This document shows, piece after piece, positions 17,141-25,222 of a DNA stretch of 64,000 nt; position 1 is the first letter of the stretch; every line of letters starts with the position of its first letter. A program made the translations under genes and the position numbers. Under the pieces are notes generated by a model that was given only the letters and a program-made list of their open reading frames with translations, had not been told where the DNA came from and did no database searches. The DNA is from Proteobacteria bacterium SG_bin6. Lineage in GTDB: Bacteria > Pseudomonadota > Alphaproteobacteria > Sphingomonadales > Sphingomonadaceae. Location of the stretch: NCBI GenBank assembly GCA_002083435.1, contig LWDJ01000002.1:100004-164003 (forward strand). The letters are read 5' to 3'.

Positions 17141-18372
17141 CGATCGCACTCCCCGAACACGATGTCGAGTGCACCCAGAATAGCGGTGGTGTCCGCCAGC
17201 ATATGCCCGCGCGACATGAAATCCATCGCCTGCAGATGCGAGAAAGCCGTCGGCCGGATCTTGCAGCGATAGGGCTTATTCGAGCCGTCGCTCACCAGAT
17301 ACACGCCGAACTCGCCCTTGGGGCTTTCGGTCGCGACATAGACTTCGCCCGCGGGGACATGGAAGCCCTCGGTATAGAGCTTGAAGTGATGGATCAGCGC
17401 TTCCATCGATCGCTTCATCTCGCCGCGCTTGGGCGGCACCACTTTGCGATCAAGGCTCGCCACCGGCCCCTCGGGCATGTTCGCCAGGCACTGCTTGATG
17501 ATCCGCGCCGACTGGCGGACCTCCTCGACACGGACCATGAAGCGATCATAGCAATCGCCGCGCGTGCCCACCGGCACGTCGAACTCCATCGCGGCATAAG
17601 CGTCATAGGGTTGCGACTTGCGCAAATCCCAGGGGATGCCCGCACCGCGGATCATCGGCCCCGAAAAGCCCCATTTGATCGCGTCCTCGCGGCTCACCAC
17701 CGCGATATCGACATTGCGCTGCTTGAAGATGCGGTTGTCGGCGACCAGGCTAATCGCATCCTCGAACAGCTTGGGCAAGCGCGTGTCGAGCCAGTCACCA
17801 ATGTCGCTCAGCACCTTGAGCGGCACATCCTGATGCACGCCGCCGGGGCGGAACCAGGCCGAGTGCATCCGCGCGCCCGATATGCGCTCGAAGAAATTGA
17901 GGCAGTCCTCGCGCAGTTCGAACAGCCACAGGTTCGGCGTCATCGCGCCGACGTCCATCACATGGCTGCCGAGGTTCAGCATGTGGTTGCTGATCCGGGT
18001 CAGCTCGGCGAACAACACCCGCAAATATTGCGCGCGCGCTGGCACCTCCAGATCGAGCAGCTTCTCGACCGCGAGCACATAGCTATGCTCCATGCACAAA
18101 GGCGAGCAGTAATCGAGGCGATCGAAATAGGGCAAAGCCTGAAGATAGGTCTTGTACTCGATCAGCTTTTCGGTGCCGCGGTGGAGCAGGCCGACATGCG
18201 GATCGAGCCGCTCCACGATTTCACCGTCCAGCTCCATCACCAGCCGCAACACGCCGTGCGCCGCCGGGTGCTGCGGGCCGAAATTGATCGTGTAATTCTG
18301 GATCGCGACCTCGCCCGTCTCGGGGTCGATCTCGACATTGTGGCGCAGCTGGTGTTCGCGCAAATCGGTCAC
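17137..18372 (-). CDS. nuoD: NADH-quinone oxidoreductase subunit D
   Basis: The 49-kDa-type subunit that lines the quinone site next to cluster N2; 411 aa. Signatures are NFGPQHPAAHGVLRLVMELDGE (His and Tyr region of the quinone head-group site), GLLHRGTEKLIE, and the C-terminal DIVFGECDR. GTG at 18372 overlaps the nuoC stop as GTGA. NuoD is separate from NuoC here, unlike the fused NuoCD of E. coli. Confidence 0.97.
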   Translation of the reverse strand: MTDLREHQLRHNVEIDPETGEVAIQNYTINFGPQHPAAHGVLRLVMELDGEIVERLDPHVGLLHRGTEKLIEYKTYLQALPYFDRLDYCSPLCMEHSYVLAVEKLLDLEVPARAQYLRVLFAELTRISNHMLNLGSHVMDVGAMTPNLWLFELREDCLNFFERISGARMHSAWFRPGGVHQDVPLKVLSDIGDWLDTRLPKLFEDAISLVADNRIFKQRNVDIAVVSREDAIKWGFSGPMIRGAGIPWDLRKSQPYDAYAAMEFDVPVGTRGDCYDRFMVRVEEVRQSARIIKQCLANMPEGPVASLDRKVVPPKRGEMKRSMEALIHHFKLYTEGFHVPAGEVYVATESPKGEFGVYLVSDGSNKPYRCKIRPTAFSHLQAMDFMSRGHMLADTTAILGALDIVFGECDR

Positions 18373-19187
18373 TGGTTCTGCCCCTTGGACGGAACGACAT
18401 CGGGATTGGCGGGCGTGGGGCCGGCATGGGGATGCGGCTTGCCCGCGCCGCTCTGGGCGGTGCTTTCGGTGGTCTTCACCTCGGTCGGCGCGTCCTTTGG
18501 TGTCTGCACGGCGTCGGCCTTGGCGACTTCATCTGCCTTTAGCGGGGTCGGCGCCCCCTTGGCCTCGGGCAGCCTGGCCTTTTCATCGCCCGGCAGCACA
18601 TATTCGGCGCCTTCCCAGGGCGAGGTGAAGTCAAAGGTTCGGAAATCCTGGGCGAGCTTCACCGGTTCGTACACCACGCGCTTGGCCTCTTCCGAATAGC
18701 GCATCTCGACATAGCCGGTCAGCGGGAAGTCCTTGCGAAGCGGATGGCCGCGAAAGCCATAATCGGTCAGAATACGGCGCAGATCGGTATTGCCGGTGAA
18801 CAGCACGCCGTACAGGTCATACACCTCGCGCTCGAGCCAGCCGGCGACCGGCCAGATGCCCGTTACCGAAGGTACAGGCTTCACCTCGTCGGTCATCACC
18901 CGCACCCGCAGCCGGTGGTTCCGGGTGAGCGAGAGCAGGTGATAGCAAACGTCGAACCGATCTTCGCGCTGCGGATAATCGGCGCCGGCGATCTCCATCA
19001 GCTGCTGATATTCCAGGCCAGGAGTATCGCGCAGCAGGATCATCGCCTCGACCAGCCGCTCCCGGTCGATGTTCAACGACACCTCGCCCACCGCGTCGAC
19101 CGCGTCGAGCAGCAGATCGCCGAGCGCGGCGCGCGCGGTGTCGATTACGCCTTCGTTGGGGGCATAGGCGGGTGCGGGCGCCCTCAC
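18369..19187 (-). CDS. nuoC: NADH-quinone oxidoreductase subunit C, with low-complexity tail
   Basis: The 30-kDa-type subunit of the peripheral arm. The core domain runs to about residue 195 with REVYDLYGVLFTGNTDLRRI and the DYGFRGHPLRKDFPLTG signature. Start GTG at 19187 overlaps the nuoB stop as GTGA. The last 70 residues are an Ala/Pro/Lys/Thr-rich, disordered-looking extension ending in a Gly-Gln-Asn-Gln. E. coli and Thermus proteins do not have it. It follows the PWEGAEYVLPGDEKA segment that normally ends the family. Confidence 0.95.
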   Translation of the reverse strand: MRAPAPAYAPNEGVIDTARAALGDLLLDAVDAVGEVSLNIDRERLVEAMILLRDTPGLEYQQLMEIAGADYPQREDRFDVCYHLLSLTRNHRLRVRVMTDEVKPVPSVTGIWPVAGWLEREVYDLYGVLFTGNTDLRRILTDYGFRGHPLRKDFPLTGYVEMRYSEEAKRVVYEPVKLAQDFRTFDFTSPWEGAEYVLPGDEKARLPEAKGAPTPLKADEVAKADAVQTPKDAPTEVKTTESTAQSGAGKPHPHAGPTPANPDVVPSKGQNQ

Positions 19188-19723
19188 CGGTCCAGACTCC
19201 CCACCCGGCGGATCTTCCGCTGCAGCTGCATCACGCCATAGAGCAAAGCCTCGGCGGTCGGCGGGCACCCGGGGACGTAGATGTCAACCGGCACGATCCG
19301 GTCGCACCCGCGCACCACGCTGTAGCTATAATGATAATAGCCGCCGCCATTGGCGCACGAACCCATCGAAATCACATATTTCGGGTCGGACATCTGATCA
19401 TAAACCCGGCGCAAGGCGGGTGCCATCTTGTTGCAGAGCGTGCCCGCGACGATCATCACGTCTGACTGGCGTGGACTGGCGCGCGGGGCGACGCCGAAGC
19501 GCTCCAGATCGTAGCGCGGCATGTTGACGTGGATCATCTCCACCGCGCAGCACGCCAGCCCAAAGGTCATCCACCAGAGCGAGCCGGTGCGCGCCCATTG
19601 AAACAGTTCCTCGGCGCTGGTGACGACGAAGCCCTTGTCGGTCAACTCGTCATTGAGCCCGGTGAGAAAGGACTGGTCGGGCAGCGTCCCGTCGGCGGGG
19701 ACGCGCGAAAGCTCTACTCCCAA
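19184..19723 (-). CDS. nuoB: NADH-quinone oxidoreductase subunit B
   Basis: Holds the terminal 4Fe-4S cluster N2. The protein of about 179 aa carries the tandem Cys-Cys in GLACCAVEMIH plus the other two ligands in GSCANGGG and VPGCPPTAEAL. The upstream frame is open, but the family N-terminus begins near GVELSRVPADG. The in-frame TTG at 19723 is therefore the best start and overlaps the end of nuoA by 10 bases. A TTG start here may limit translation relative to nuoA. Confidence 0.94.
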   Translation of the reverse strand: MGVELSRVPADGTLPDQSFLTGLNDELTDKGFVVTSAEELFQWARTGSLWWMTFGLACCAVEMIHVNMPRYDLERFGVAPRASPRQSDVMIVAGTLCNKMAPALRRVYDQMSDPKYVISMGSCANGGGYYHYSYSVVRGCDRIVPVDIYVPGCPPTAEALLYGVMQLQRKIRRVGSLDR

Positions 19724-20088
19724 TCCAGGGCTCCCTTTTTCCAGGCATAGGCCAGGCCCAGCGCGAGTTCGGCGATGAAGATCATCATCGCGAACCACGC
19801 GGTCCAGCCGAGCGTGAAGACCGATACCGCCCAGGGGTAGATGAAGGCGGCCTCCAGGTCGAAAATGATGAACAGGATGGCGATCAGGTAGAAGCGCACG
19901 TCGAACTGGCTGCGGCTGTCCTCGAAGGCAGGGAAGCCGCACTCATATTCGGCGAGCTTTTCGGGCGTCGGGTTGTGCGTGCCCGTGACGCGCGAAACGA
20001 GCATCGGTAGGAACACGAACGCGCCCGACAGCACCAGCGCGACGGCCAGGAAAAGCAGGATCGGCAGATATTGCGACAGGTCGACCAA
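19714..20088 (-). CDS. nuoA: NADH-quinone oxidoreductase subunit A
   Basis: Three-helix membrane subunit at the arm junction, about 124 aa when started at the TTG at 20088 (LVDLSQYLPILLFL). Family motifs are YECGFPAFEDSRSQFDVRFY (the conserved Cys loop) and ILFIIFDLEAAFIYPWAV. An in-frame ATG at 20199 would add 37 residues with no family similarity that I recognise, so I prefer the shorter form. Start choice is uncertain because no strong ribosome site precedes the TTG. This is the first gene of the nuo operon. Confidence 0.93.
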   Translation of the reverse strand: MVDLSQYLPILLFLAVALVLSGAFVFLPMLVSRVTGTHNPTPEKLAEYECGFPAFEDSRSQFDVRFYLIAILFIIFDLEAAFIYPWAVSVFTLGWTAWFAMMIFIAELALGLAYAWKKGALDWE

Positions 20089-20245
20089 GGCGTTGGTTCC
20101 ATGCGCTGGAGGTGGGATTTGCGGCGCTTCTAAGGCGCCGGCGGCGAGCGAGCAAGGCCGCGCTGCGCTTAGCGCTGACATATGGCTGAGAAGCGTCATG
20201 AAACAAGCACTTGGCCGGAACGAGCCCCCGCTTCTTTTATCTCAT

Positions 20246-20276
20246 CCCCACGCAATATCCTGCCAAGGCGTTGCCA
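20246..20276 (-). promoter_or_regulatory. Possible nuo operon promoter region
   Basis: On the minus strand upstream of nuoA, TTGGCA is followed 19 bases later by GATAAA, in a short AT-richer stretch. This is a weak match to sigma-70-type elements with long spacing. It is listed because the 250 bases between the divergent GNAT gene and nuoA must hold the operon promoter. Confidence 0.25.
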
Positions 20277-20339
20277 AACGCAATGCGCCGCCCCTTGGGA
20301 GTATTTTGTTTGGGCGGAGGGCGGCTACACTCGTTGGTG

Positions 20340-20837
20340 ATGCGGATCGAAGATGCAGCGCCCGAGGATTTGCCCGCCATCCTGGCGATCACCAACGCGG
20401 TAATCGCGGGTACCAACGCGATCTGGCGCGACAAGCCGACCACGATCGAAGAACGCACGGCCTGGTGGCGCGGGCGGATCGATGCGGGTTTCCCGGTGCT
20501 GGTCGCGCGCGACGCCGAAGTGCTCGGCTTTGGCAGCTACGGCCCGTTCCGCACGGGCGACGGCTATCGCTTTACCGTGGAGCACAGCGTCCATGTCACG
20601 GCCGATGCGCGGGGGCGTGGGATCGGGCTCGCGCTGATGGAGGCGCTGATCGCGCGGGCGCGGACGCAGGGGTTGCGGATGATGGTCGCAGGCGTGGACG
20701 CCGGAGCCGATGCTTCGCTGCGGCTCCACCGGAGGCTGGGGTTCACCGAGGCGGGGCGATTGATCGGCATCGGCCACAAGGGCGGCGGCTGGCGCGACCT
20801 GCTTTTCCTGCAAAAGCAACTGACCCAGGACGACTGA
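20340..20837 (+). CDS. GNAT N-acetyltransferase, phosphinothricin-acetyltransferase-like
   Basis: A 165-aa acetyl-CoA-dependent N-acetyltransferase. The acetyl-CoA loop reads VTADARGRGIGLALMEAL near residues 83-100, and RLHRRLGFTEAGRL near 126-139 is the second conserved segment. The start MRIEDAAPEDLPAILAITNA and TTIEERTAWW match the PAT/MnaT subgroup, which acetylates amino acids such as methionine sulfoximine or phosphinothricin. The substrate here is unknown. It is transcribed divergently from nuoA. ATG chosen; a purine-rich GGAGGG lies rather far upstream. Confidence 0.88.
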   Translation: MRIEDAAPEDLPAILAITNAVIAGTNAIWRDKPTTIEERTAWWRGRIDAGFPVLVARDAEVLGFGSYGPFRTGDGYRFTVEHSVHVTADARGRGIGLALMEALIARARTQGLRMMVAGVDAGADASLRLHRRLGFTEAGRLIGIGHKGGGWRDLLFLQKQLTQDD

Positions 20838-20843
20838 CAAAAC

Positions 20844-20863
20844 GGGCGGACCGGAGCCCGCCC
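20844..20863 (-). terminator. Hairpin between GNAT and M56 genes
   Basis: GGGCGG (20844-20849) pairs with CCGCCC (20858-20863). Read on the minus strand it is followed by GTTTTG, giving a plausible but short terminator for the M56 gene; the 39-bp gap lies between convergent genes, so it may serve both. Confidence 0.4.
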
Positions 20864-20876
20864 TAGGTCCCTGACC

Positions 20877-22517
20877 TCAGTCGCGACCGCTCGACAATTC
20901 GGCGATCGCCTCGTCGATTCCCTTCAGCGCCTCGGCGCGCTGCGCCTCGGTCAAGCCGGAATTGGCGATGATCGAGGCACGCGCCTGTCGGACACTTTCG
21001 AGCGCGGTGCGGCGGGCGGTCCGCTCGATGTCTTGCGTGTTCATCGCGAGTTCCCGGGCGCGCATGGCGCGCTCGCTCGCTTCCTTGGCGAAACGTTCCA
21101 CCCGGTTGCGGCAAACGATGATGGTTGTGCGTTTGCCATCCTGCCGGTGCTCTACCAACGGTCGATCGCCATCGCCGCAATCACGGTCGCGCACCTCAGG
21201 CACCTGAGCCTCTGCGAAGCGGCGCTCGATGATCCACTGTTGCTCGCCTTTGCCGCGCGAATGCGAGCGAACCACACCGCCCTCGCCGTCGCGCCAGATG
21301 AAGACCTGCTCTTTAGCCTCCTCGGCACGGGGCGGCGCCGGCGGGGTTGCGCCAACGGGAGCCTCGGGAGCCTCCGGCGCGGGCGCGACGATCGACGGCG
21401 GAACCGGCACGCCACTTGCCGGCGCTGGCGCACGCGGTGCCTGAGGCGCAAGCGGCGCCTCCGGAGCGGGAGGCGCGTCGAACCGCGCGAGATCGACGCC
21501 GGTGGTCACCCGCACCTGCTCACGCAGTTTCTCGGCTGCCGCCGTGCCCGAGGCCGTCACCCCAAGCGCGACCAGCGCCAACGCCGAGACGCCGGCCAAC
21601 CCTCCCCAGCGTCGCTCGCGCGACACACTATCCTTCGCCAGCATCCTCAGCCTTCCTTTCAGTTCGTTGATGGTATGGAGGTGGCACGCGGCGGAGACCG
21701 CCCCACCGTGCGCCGATTTCACGATCGCGCGGCCATAAGCGTGGCGCAGCGCCTGATCGCGTCCGGCGAGCACTCGTGCGTCGCACGCCATCTCCTGATC
21801 GGCGCGGAAGGCGCGGAAGGCCCGCCAGGCGACAGGATTGAACCAGTGGATGCCCAGCGTGACGAGCGCGACCCAGTTCGCGACCAGATCGCCGCGCGCG
21901 TGGTGCGTCAACTCGTGCGCCAGCGCGAGCGCCTGCTCGTCAGCATCGTAACGCTCGGCGAAATCGAGCGGGAAGGCGACATATTTGTGCCAGATGCCGA
22001 AGGCGAGCGGCCCAGTCGCGGCGCGGCTCCGCAGCACCCGCACCGGCCCTGCAATGACCGCCTCCGCACCAGCGCGCAGGCGGGCGCAGAAGCGGCTGTG
22101 GCTCGCCAGATGATAGATGATGAAGCCCAGCGCGCCGATCGCCCAGACCCCGGCGAGCAATGGCAGCAGATTCGCGCCCTGCTCGATCAAAGTCGGCGGG
22201 ACGATCGCGGCCTTAATCCCAGGCGCGCCGAGGCTCACCTCGATCGCGCGCGCGCTCACCTCGGCTGAAAGTCCCACCGGCGTCAGCACGCCGACCACGA
22301 TCGAGCGATGCTCGGCATGGTGGAGCAACGGCGCGACGATGCGTGAGAGCTGCCATTCGCCCGGCAGCGGCGGCATCACCAGCCGAGCAACCGGCAGCAG
22401 CCACAGCGCATAGGCGACCTCCGCCCCAAACGCCCGGCGCACCGGCGCACGCAGCACGAGCACCAGGATCATCAGCAGCGTCGAGGCGATCAGCCCCTCG
22501 ATAGCCCAGGCGATCAT
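20877..22517 (-). CDS. BlaR1-type M56 membrane metallopeptidase
   Basis: Membrane zinc protease that in known BlaR1/MecR1 systems inactivates the paired BlaI repressor. The 546-aa protein has N-terminal helices (residues 1-25, about 33-50, 115-137), the zinc motif HELTHH at residues 201-206, and ADQEMACDARVL around 239-250 with the third ligand Glu. After the last membrane region (about 315-330) comes a Pro/Ala-rich linker and a charged, helical C-terminal region. No penicillin-binding sensor domain is visible, so the signal is unlikely to be a beta-lactam bound as in BlaR1. The start overlaps the repressor stop (ATGA). Confidence 0.9.
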   Translation of the reverse strand: MIAWAIEGLIASTLLMILVLVLRAPVRRAFGAEVAYALWLLPVARLVMPPLPGEWQLSRIVAPLLHHAEHRSIVVGVLTPVGLSAEVSARAIEVSLGAPGIKAAIVPPTLIEQGANLLPLLAGVWAIGALGFIIYHLASHSRFCARLRAGAEAVIAGPVRVLRSRAATGPLAFGIWHKYVAFPLDFAERYDADEQALALAHELTHHARGDLVANWVALVTLGIHWFNPVAWRAFRAFRADQEMACDARVLAGRDQALRHAYGRAIVKSAHGGAVSAACHLHTINELKGRLRMLAKDSVSRERRWGGLAGVSALALVALGVTASGTAAAEKLREQVRVTTGVDLARFDAPPAPEAPLAPQAPRAPAPASGVPVPPSIVAPAPEAPEAPVGATPPAPPRAEEAKEQVFIWRDGEGGVVRSHSRGKGEQQWIIERRFAEAQVPEVRDRDCGDGDRPLVEHRQDGKRTTIIVCRNRVERFAKEASERAMRARELAMNTQDIERTARRTALESVRQARASIIANSGLTEAQRAEALKGIDEAIAELSSGRD

Positions 22518-22882
22518 TGCTTCAGCCCTTTCAGCAGCGCCTCGATCTCTTCGATGTCCTTGGGGCTCAGTGCGTCGCGCTCGGCGAGGTGCGCGACCAG
22601 CGGCGTCAGCCGACCACCGAACAGCCGGTCGATCATCCGCCGCGATTCACCCGCGACGTAATCCTCGCGCTTCACGGCTGGGCGATAGAGGTAGCGGCGG
22701 CCATCCTCTTCATGGACGATCGCCTGCTTGGCGAGCAGGCGACCGAGCAGCGTCTTCACCGTGTTCGCGCTCCAGTCGCGCGCCGGCCCGACCCGCTCGG
22801 CGACTTCCTGCGCGGTGAGCGGGCTCTCCGCCCACAGAGCCTCCATCACGGCATATTCGGCGTCGCTGATCCGCTCCGTCAT
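22514..22882 (-). CDS. BlaI/MecI/CopY-family repressor
   Basis: A 122-aa winged-helix repressor. MTERISDAEYAVMEALWAE is the typical N-terminus, AQEVAERV and WSANTVKTLLGRLLAKQAI form the DNA-binding helices, and YLYRPAV the wing. The C-terminal part is the dimerisation region. It is the first gene of a two-gene operon with the M56 protease. The ATG at 22882 follows an AAAGGG ribosome site, and a promoter overlapped by two operator-like boxes lies just upstream, which implies autorepression. Confidence 0.93.
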   Translation of the reverse strand: MTERISDAEYAVMEALWAESPLTAQEVAERVGPARDWSANTVKTLLGRLLAKQAIVHEEDGRRYLYRPAVKREDYVAGESRRMIDRLFGGRLTPLVAHLAERDALSPKDIEEIEALLKGLKQ

Positions 22883-22903
22883 GAGTCGCACCCTTTTACT
22901 GAC

Positions 22904-22939
22904 TACGGATGTAATCTCATCGCTTACGCTTGTAGTCAA
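22904..22939 (-). promoter_or_regulatory. Promoter with two BlaI-type operator boxes
   Basis: On the minus strand TTGACT (22939-22934) and GATTAC (22916-22911) are separated by exactly 17 bases. Two boxes of the form TAC-N4-GTA lie at 22904-22913 and 22925-22934, 21 bases centre to centre (two helical turns). One covers the -10 side and the other lies against the -35. Known BlaI/MecI operators have the same TAC-N4-GTA core. The flanks also form one larger dyad, GACTAC...GTAGTC (22901-22937). Confidence 0.75.
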
Positions 22940-23352
22940 GAGGCAGTGGATGCGCTCTCGCGCCGATGCCTGGAGAGCGCTCTTCGTCTGTCGGCGGATC
23001 TTACAATCGCGCTTTGGTACACGGCGCCGTTAACCAGCATAAGTCCCGGAAAACGGGGCTTTGCATCGTCTGGCACGCCGCCTGCATCGTGTATCGCGCC
23101 CCAAGCGGCACGCCGCTCAAAGGGCGGGTCGAGCGCTCCCCCGGTCTCGCGCCGACCCGCCCACCCGGCTCCCGCATTTTCAGCCGATCGCAAAATTCGC
23201 GAGATCTGCCCGAGGGGACTGCGCTCTCGTCGGAGTGGTGGGTGACAGGGCATTCAAGCGGTTCGCCAGCAGGCGCCCTAGCGCAGGCTGGAGTCCTTTC
23301 CGGCGTGCCTCAATCGTCGGAGCCGTGCGCGCCCTGCCAGCCGACGGAGCCC
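22940..23352. other. Intergenic region without a convincing gene
   Basis: 413 bases between the glycosyltransferase stop and the repressor promoter. Short open frames on both strands lack ribosome sites and family resemblance. A 7-bp hairpin with a GAAAA loop (AGTCCCG 23042-23048, CGGGGCT 23054-23060) is the only clear structure. I see no RNA gene. Confidence 0.5.
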
Positions 23353-24627
23353 CTACCCCGCCAGCGCCTCGACAAACGCACGGTCGGCGGCGCGGCGGCC
23401 GGTCTTCGCGCGCAGGGCGGCATGGGCCAGCGCCCGCGGATAGATCTCGTCGAACAGCTGCTCGAAAGTACGCTCCCAGCGGAACTGTTCGGCATGGGCG
23501 CGGGCGGCGCGGGCGATCACGGCACGGTCGCTCGCCCAGATTTGCTGGACGTTCGCCGCCATCGCCGCCGCATCGTCCACCGGCCCGAGCAGGCCGAGCC
23601 CGGCGGGCACGCGGTCGATCATCGCCCCACTCGCGACGCCGACGATCGGCAGGCCCGACGCCTGCGCCTCTACCACTGATATGCCGAAGGTCTCATCCGC
23701 CATGCCCGACACATAGATGTCGGCGGAGGCGAGCGCGCGAGCGAGCGCCGCGCGATCGCTGATGAAGCCGGGGAAGGCGATCGGCAGCCCCGCGCCCTCG
23801 GCCTCGAGCTCGGCGCGCAGCTTGCCATCGCCGACCAGGATCAGCGCGGCGCCAAGCGCCGGCGGCAGCTGTTTCATCATCTCCACCAGCACCCGAGCCC
23901 GCTTCTCATTGTCGAGGCGGCCGGCGTAGATAAGGAGGGGCCCGTCGCCCGGCAGCCCGAGTTCGGCGCGAAAAGCGGGGTCTCGGCGGGCGGGATCGAA
24001 CATGTCGATATTCACGCCCAGTGGCAGCACGGCGGTGCGATGAATCTTGCGCCCGGCGAGCACCGCCTTGATCTCCTCGGTCAGCGTGTAGACCCAGTCG
24101 AACTCGCGATAGGTGATCTCGGCATAGCCATAGGACAGCCATCGGAAGCCCCGGCCCAGCGTTTCCCCGAACAGATTGCCCGCGACACGGTAAACGTGCG
24201 CGTTCGGAAAATCGGTGGAATAGCCGGCCACGAGCGCCGTTTCGGGAAACGCGCGACGATGGTGGATCGCCGTCCAGGGCAGCACCCAGGGGCACAGCGA
24301 TTCGATCACCGCGGGGCGGTAGCGCGCCAGCAATTCGCGCACGACCTTGGTGCGCAGGATGAAGCGGTAATTGGGGCTGCCGCGCACCGGATCGGCGCCG
24401 ACCTCGCACCAGATGTGGCGGCCGCGCGTTTCGATCTTGTCCTCGGGCCCGGGCACGATCTGGAGCAGGCTGTGCGGGGTGTGATCGAGCACATAATCGC
24501 GCTTCGCCCGCAAATAGGTGCCGACGCCACCGCCGGCGATCGGCGAGTAGCTCTGCGTCAGATCGCAGATCAGCATCGGCGCGCGCGATCCCATACCGCG
24601 CCCCGGCGCCCCGGTTTCCAGCAGCAT
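23353..24627 (-). CDS. GT4-type glycosyltransferase
   Basis: About 424 aa, two Rossmann-like domains (GT-B). The N-terminal GGGVGTYLRAKRDYVL binds the acceptor or sugar-nucleotide side. The C-terminal donor domain has LLIYAGRLDNEKRARVLVEM near residues 232-251 and the ADETFGISVVEAQASGLPIV motif (EX7E). It transfers a sugar from a nucleotide donor, probably to a lipid or polysaccharide acceptor; the substrate cannot be read from sequence. ATG at 24627, with TTG one codon upstream. It lies 23 bases after grx4 on the same strand. Confidence 0.88.
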   Translation of the reverse strand: MLLETGAPGRGMGSRAPMLICDLTQSYSPIAGGGVGTYLRAKRDYVLDHTPHSLLQIVPGPEDKIETRGRHIWCEVGADPVRGSPNYRFILRTKVVRELLARYRPAVIESLCPWVLPWTAIHHRRAFPETALVAGYSTDFPNAHVYRVAGNLFGETLGRGFRWLSYGYAEITYREFDWVYTLTEEIKAVLAGRKIHRTAVLPLGVNIDMFDPARRDPAFRAELGLPGDGPLLIYAGRLDNEKRARVLVEMMKQLPPALGAALILVGDGKLRAELEAEGAGLPIAFPGFISDRAALARALASADIYVSGMADETFGISVVEAQASGLPIVGVASGAMIDRVPAGLGLLGPVDDAAAMAANVQQIWASDRAVIARAARAHAEQFRWERTFEQLFDEIYPRALAHAALRAKTGRRAADRAFVEALAG

Positions 24628-24650
24628 CAATGCCCCCTATTCCGGTCGCG

Positions 24651-24983
24651 TCAGCTGGCGCTGACGACGCCTTTCGCCTCGAACAGTTGAGCTAGCTCGC
24701 CGGTTTCGAACATTTCCATCATGATGTCCGATCCGCCGACGAATTCGCCCTTCACATAGAGCTGCGGAATGGTCGGCCAGTCGGAATATTGCTTGATCCC
24801 CTGGCGGATCGCCTGATCCTGCAGCACGTCGATCGAGCCGAACTCAACCCCCAGATGCTGGAGGATGGCGACCGCGCGACTGGAAAAACCGCATTGCGGG
24901 AACAGCGGCGTGCCCTTCATGAACAGCAGCACATCATTGTCGCGCACGATCTGTCCGATGCGTGCCTGGGTATCTTCGGTCAT
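24651..24983 (-). CDS. grxD: Monothiol glutaredoxin, Grx4 family
   Basis: A 110-aa CGFS-type glutaredoxin that binds a shared 2Fe-2S cluster with glutathione and moves clusters or senses iron, usually with a BolA partner. Visible motifs are MKGTPLFPQCGFSSRAV (active-site CGFS near residues 31-34), WPTIPQLYVKGEFVGGSDI and the C-terminal acidic helix. It overlaps bolA by ATGA, so partner proteins are made together. Confidence 0.95.
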   Translation of the reverse strand: MTEDTQARIGQIVRDNDVLLFMKGTPLFPQCGFSSRAVAILQHLGVEFGSIDVLQDQAIRQGIKQYSDWPTIPQLYVKGEFVGGSDIMMEMFETGELAQLFEAKGVVSAS

Positions 24984-25222
24984 GCTTGGTCCTCGGGAGC
25001 GGCGGTGGTGAGTTGCAGCGCGTGTAGCAGGCCGCCCATCCGCCCGCCCAACGCTGCATAGAGCGCCTGGTGTTGCCGCACGCGCGGCAGGCCGCGAAAG
25101 CTCTCGCTCGTCACCCGCTCGGCATAGTGATCGCCGTCGCCGGCGAGATCGGTGATTTCGATGTGCGCATCGGGGATCGCGGCGCGGATCAGCGCCTCGA
25201 TTTCGGATGCGGGCATCGGCAT
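24980..25222 (-). CDS. BolA family protein
   Basis: An 80-aa BolA-fold protein. Residues about 29-66 contain GDHYAERVTSESFRGLPRVRQHQALYAAL, the class signature with the conserved His residues used to co-ordinate a cluster with Grx4. The C-terminal LHALQL is also typical. The short length suggests the YrbA/IbaG subgroup. ATG overlaps the upstream DUF1476 stop (TAATG) and its own stop overlaps grx4. Confidence 0.92.
   Translation of the reverse strand: MPMPASEIEALIRAAIPDAHIEITDLAGDGDHYAERVTSESFRGLPRVRQHQALYAALGGRMGGLLHALQLTTAAPEDQA

Noticed and set aside
20089..20199. The longer nuoA start at 20199
   Set aside because: Adds 37 residues not seen in the family; the TTG at 20088 gives the normal length. 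Left as an alternative.
22936..23253. A possible 105-aa minus-strand protein between the repressor and the glycosyltransferase
   Set aside because: No ribosome site, Arg-rich without domain; its end runs into the repressor promoter.
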